Source: an uncultured Gardnerella sp. (lineage in GTDB: Bacteria; Actinomycetota; Actinomycetes; Actinomycetales; Bifidobacteriaceae). Taken from it: DNA of 5,928 nucleotides. Shown one piece after another: positions 4,251 to 5,928 of this stretch. The first letter of the stretch is position 1, and every line of letters starts with the position of its first letter. A program made the translations under genes and the position numbers. The notes under the pieces are model-generated. The model was not told the DNA's origin. It was given only the letters and a program-made list of their open reading frames with translations, and did no database searches. Location: assembly GCA_947292085.1 (NCBI GenBank), contig CAMYPN010000051.1:1-5928 (forward strand). Reading direction: 5' to 3'.

Positions 4251-5711
4251 ATGAAGCGTTTTGCTAAAGCACTTCTGACCTTCGCATGCGCTGCAAGCAT
4301 TGTAATAGGGATCCCTGCTTTTGCGCATGCTGATGAAGGGGACGAACAAGAGCCAAAACCAAATGTTATCTCATCTATGATGGACATAGACAAAGACGTA
4401 AAATACAAATACTGGCTAGGACAAAATGACGCTGCAAAAATCAGTAACGTGAAAGTTACAGATATCGCAGCTCACAGCGCAAAAGTATCCTTTGACTATG
4501 AACTCTTTAATGTCAAAGATCTTAAGAGGCTTGCTTTCATTGTTTCCGTAAGGAAATACTCCAAAATAATGGTAACTGCAGATACTCTTTTAGGTCGCTC
4601 GTTATCTTACGATGAGAGTGATATTGATCCTCCTGATCCTCAAGATAACAAAACAGACGAAGATAAGAAAAAAGATTCCGAAAATGGTGATTACATTCCA
4701 AAAGAGTTTAATATACATTTCTTTAGCGATACACCTGGAGGATATGTTCGCGGACTAGATTACTACAACTACGATTTTGCAAAGAAACTTCCAACAAAGA
4801 AAAAAGGACATGCGCAAGTTATAGTCACCACTAAGCCAACAACTACATACACAAATACGGAAGGTGTTGGCTATGTAGATGGAGTAGTTCGTGTTGAAAA
4901 TGGCAATATAAAGAAGCCTATTAAGCCGTTTACTAGCACACCAGAATTAATACGTTTGATAGCTAAGCAGGTCGACAGCTTTGATGGTAGTAATAGAGAC
5001 AAGGCCATAGATATTGACGTTAGCTCTACTTATGTTGGTCTTCATGCGGATTATAAAGACGGTACCTCAATCTACTTCAACAACAATGCTGTACAGGTGC
5101 CAACCTTTACGACAACGAAAAAAGATCCGCCGTCACAATGCTCACTTGGAAAAAACAAAAAAGATTCCAACAAAAATGGTAAAGATGGCGATAAGGAAAC
5201 TGCTAAAAACGCATCAGGAAAAACTTCTGGCATACTGTTGATGGTGGAGCACACTTTCAAAAAGAACCCAGCGTTGTTTATTATTGCTGTTCTAGTGGTA
5301 GTGGTGCTTTTAGCAACATGCGTTGTTACCCTGGTAAGACTCAGCCTGGTCAGGAAGAGAACTATTGCCAATAAAGCAGCTGCAGGAGCTGACGGAACTG
5401 CAGACGCGGAAGGTGCGGCAGACGCAGAAGGCACTGTAGACACTGCAGACGCAGAAGGTGTAGCAGACGCTGCGAATGCATCAGACATGGCAGAAGGCGG
5501 TGCTGAAGTAGACGCAGCTGGAAATGACGCAACTGTAAATGACGCAACTGCAGCAGACGCTTCTGAAGGCAACGCAGCTGAAGGCAATACAGCTTACGCT
5601 GATTTACCTGAAGGCGGTTTTGATACCCCAACATCTACCGATGCTACTGGATATCCAGAAACTACTGCAAATCCAGAAACGCCTTCAACAAGCGAGCAGC
5701 CAGAAGCCTAA
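4251..5711 (+). CDS. Signal-peptide, single-pass membrane protein of unknown function with acidic repeat tail
   Basis: I do not recognise the family. The 486-residue product has a classical signal peptide (MKRFAKALLT start, cleavage after AFAHA at about 27/28), an extracellular region (28-338), one transmembrane helix (about 341-362, AVLVVVVLLATCVV core) and a 124-residue tail. The ectodomain has two beta-rich-looking parts (about 64-110 and 186-280), separated by an Asp/Lys/Pro-rich insert (121-147), and a Lys/Asp/Asn-rich stalk (300-323) before the membrane. RLSLVRKR after the helix fits a cytoplasmic C-terminus. The tail (371-486) is almost all Ala, Asp, Glu, Gly, Thr and Pro with repeated DAEG units, and has no sorting motif. 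The start is supported by AGAAGG, 5 bases upstream. It follows the solute-binding gene after 137 bases without a clear terminator, so partial co-transcription is possible. A strong terminator follows. Confidence 0.8.
   Translation: MKRFAKALLTFACAASIVIGIPAFAHADEGDEQEPKPNVISSMMDIDKDVKYKYWLGQNDAAKISNVKVTDIAAHSAKVSFDYELFNVKDLKRLAFIVSVRKYSKIMVTADTLLGRSLSYDESDIDPPDPQDNKTDEDKKKDSENGDYIPKEFNIHFFSDTPGGYVRGLDYYNYDFAKKLPTKKKGHAQVIVTTKPTTTYTNTEGVGYVDGVVRVENGNIKKPIKPFTSTPELIRLIAKQVDSFDGSNRDKAIDIDVSSTYVGLHADYKDGTSIYFNNNAVQVPTFTTTKKDPPSQCSLGKNKKDSNKNGKDGDKETAKNASGKTSGILLMVEHTFKKNPALFIIAVLVVVVLLATCVVTLVRLSLVRKRTIANKAAAGADGTADAEGAADAEGTVDTADAEGVADAANASDMAEGGAEVDAAGNDATVNDATAADASEGNAAEGNTAYADLPEGGFDTPTSTDATGYPETTANPETPSTSEQPEA
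5382..5600 (+). repeat. Degenerate DAEG-coding repeats in the C-terminal tail
   Basis: This part of the membrane-protein gene repeats units close to GCAGACGCAGAAGG, with clear copies at 5400-5414, 5418-5432 and 5445-5459 and looser ones further on. They encode TADAEG, AADAEG and similar steps. The copy spacings (18 and 27 bases) are multiples of three, so gain or loss of units would keep the frame and change tail length. Confidence 0.7.
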
Positions 5712-5750
5712 ATTAGCTACACTGCTCAATAACAAGCAATAATCCAAGAA

Positions 5751-5784
5751 AGGCCTACTACGCAATAGCTAGTAGGCCTCTTTT
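5751..5784 (+). terminator. Intrinsic terminator after the membrane-protein gene
   Basis: Perfect 10-bp stem AGGCCTACTA / TAGTAGGCCT (5751-5760 and 5770-5779), a 9-base loop, then CTTTT (5780-5784). It begins 39 bases after the stop codon. The opposite strand also ends in a short T-rich stretch (TTTC), so it may work weakly in both directions. Confidence 0.9.
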
Positions 5785-5928
5785 ATATTCAAAATAGATA
5801 TATGCTAGTAAAGATAAATATAGTCAAAAAACGTAGTTTCTCTGATATCACGCGCCTGTATACAACATAAACTGCTTACACGCTTGCCGCCTTAGCTCTG
5901 CACTTTATTCGTTACTAGCGCAGTACGC
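5785..5928. other. Terminal stretch without a supported gene
   Basis: About 144 bases after the terminator. No ORF with a ribosome binding site starts here. On the minus strand an open frame enters from the right edge and stops at TAA 5894-5892, but only 11 codons are visible, too few to call the end of a gene. No tRNA or known RNA is recognisable. Confidence 0.5.

Noticed and set aside
4231..4254. Seven-codon ORF (MNERRLL) whose stop overlaps the ATG at 4251, considered as a leader peptide
   Set aside because: No Shine-Dalgarno sequence precedes it, its interior is the ribosome binding site of the real gene, and an ORF this short is expected by chance.
5072..5587. 171-codon minus-strand open frame opposite the repeat tail
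   Set aside because: Its Ala/Ser-rich product is the antisense shadow of the GC-rich DAEG repeats. It has no domain and lies wholly within a better-supported gene.
5802..5870. 22-codon ORF (MLVKINIV start) after the terminator
   Set aside because: No ribosome binding site, very short and no recognisable features.
5892..5927. Minus-strand open frame entering from the right edge, ending at TAA 5894-5892
   Set aside because: Only 11 codons are visible with no recognisable sequence; other frames there also stop quickly, so it cannot be called the end of a gene.

Overview
The window most likely comes from a low-GC member of the Bifidobacteriaceae, with Gardnerella the best guess. The NusA and IF-2 sequences look actinobacterial/bifidobacterial (NusA begins MELDLAGM; IF-2 begins with a KKRVYELAKEFGVDSKTVL-type N-terminus). 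The rest of the window, however, is AT-rich and uses A/T-ending codons heavily. The genus is an inference from reading the sequence, not from a search.

Layout. The left quarter is a minus-strand transcription/translation block: nusA (405-1472) followed downstream by the first 25 codons of infB (1-76, running off the window). A 328-base gap (77-404) separates them. It holds a convincing intrinsic terminator just after nusA, a possible infB promoter right behind it, a 15-bp tandem duplication, and a GC-rich hairpin that abuts the infB Shine-Dalgarno sequence. No ylxR/rnpM is recognisable between nusA and infB, and no rimP lies upstream of nusA.

To the right of nusA, across a divergent intergenic region with a nested two-arm dyad (1574-1630), come three plus-strand genes for exported proteins: an unrecognised probable lipoprotein (1683-2624), a family-1 type ABC solute-binding lipoprotein (2827-4113), and an unrecognised single-pass membrane protein with a signal peptide, a K/D-rich stalk, one transmembrane segment and a long Ala/Asp/Glu/Gly-rich C-terminal tail (4251-5711). 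The spacers are 202 and 137 bases, so each gene may have its own promoter. A palindromic operator-like site lies in the leader of the solute-binding gene. The last gene ends at a strong terminator (5751-5784). The final ~145 bases hold no gene I can support.

How the parts relate. NusA and IF-2 are housekeeping factors for transcription elongation/termination and translation initiation. The three surface proteins form a run of cell-envelope genes, but nothing in the sequence proves that they work together. No ABC permease or ATPase accompanies the solute-binding protein here. I see no CRISPR array, mobile element, tRNA, rRNA or defence system, and no strong evidence of a new multi-gene system. 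The most interesting signals are the regulatory structures around infB and nusA, the operator-like palindrome, and the two unrecognised surface proteins.
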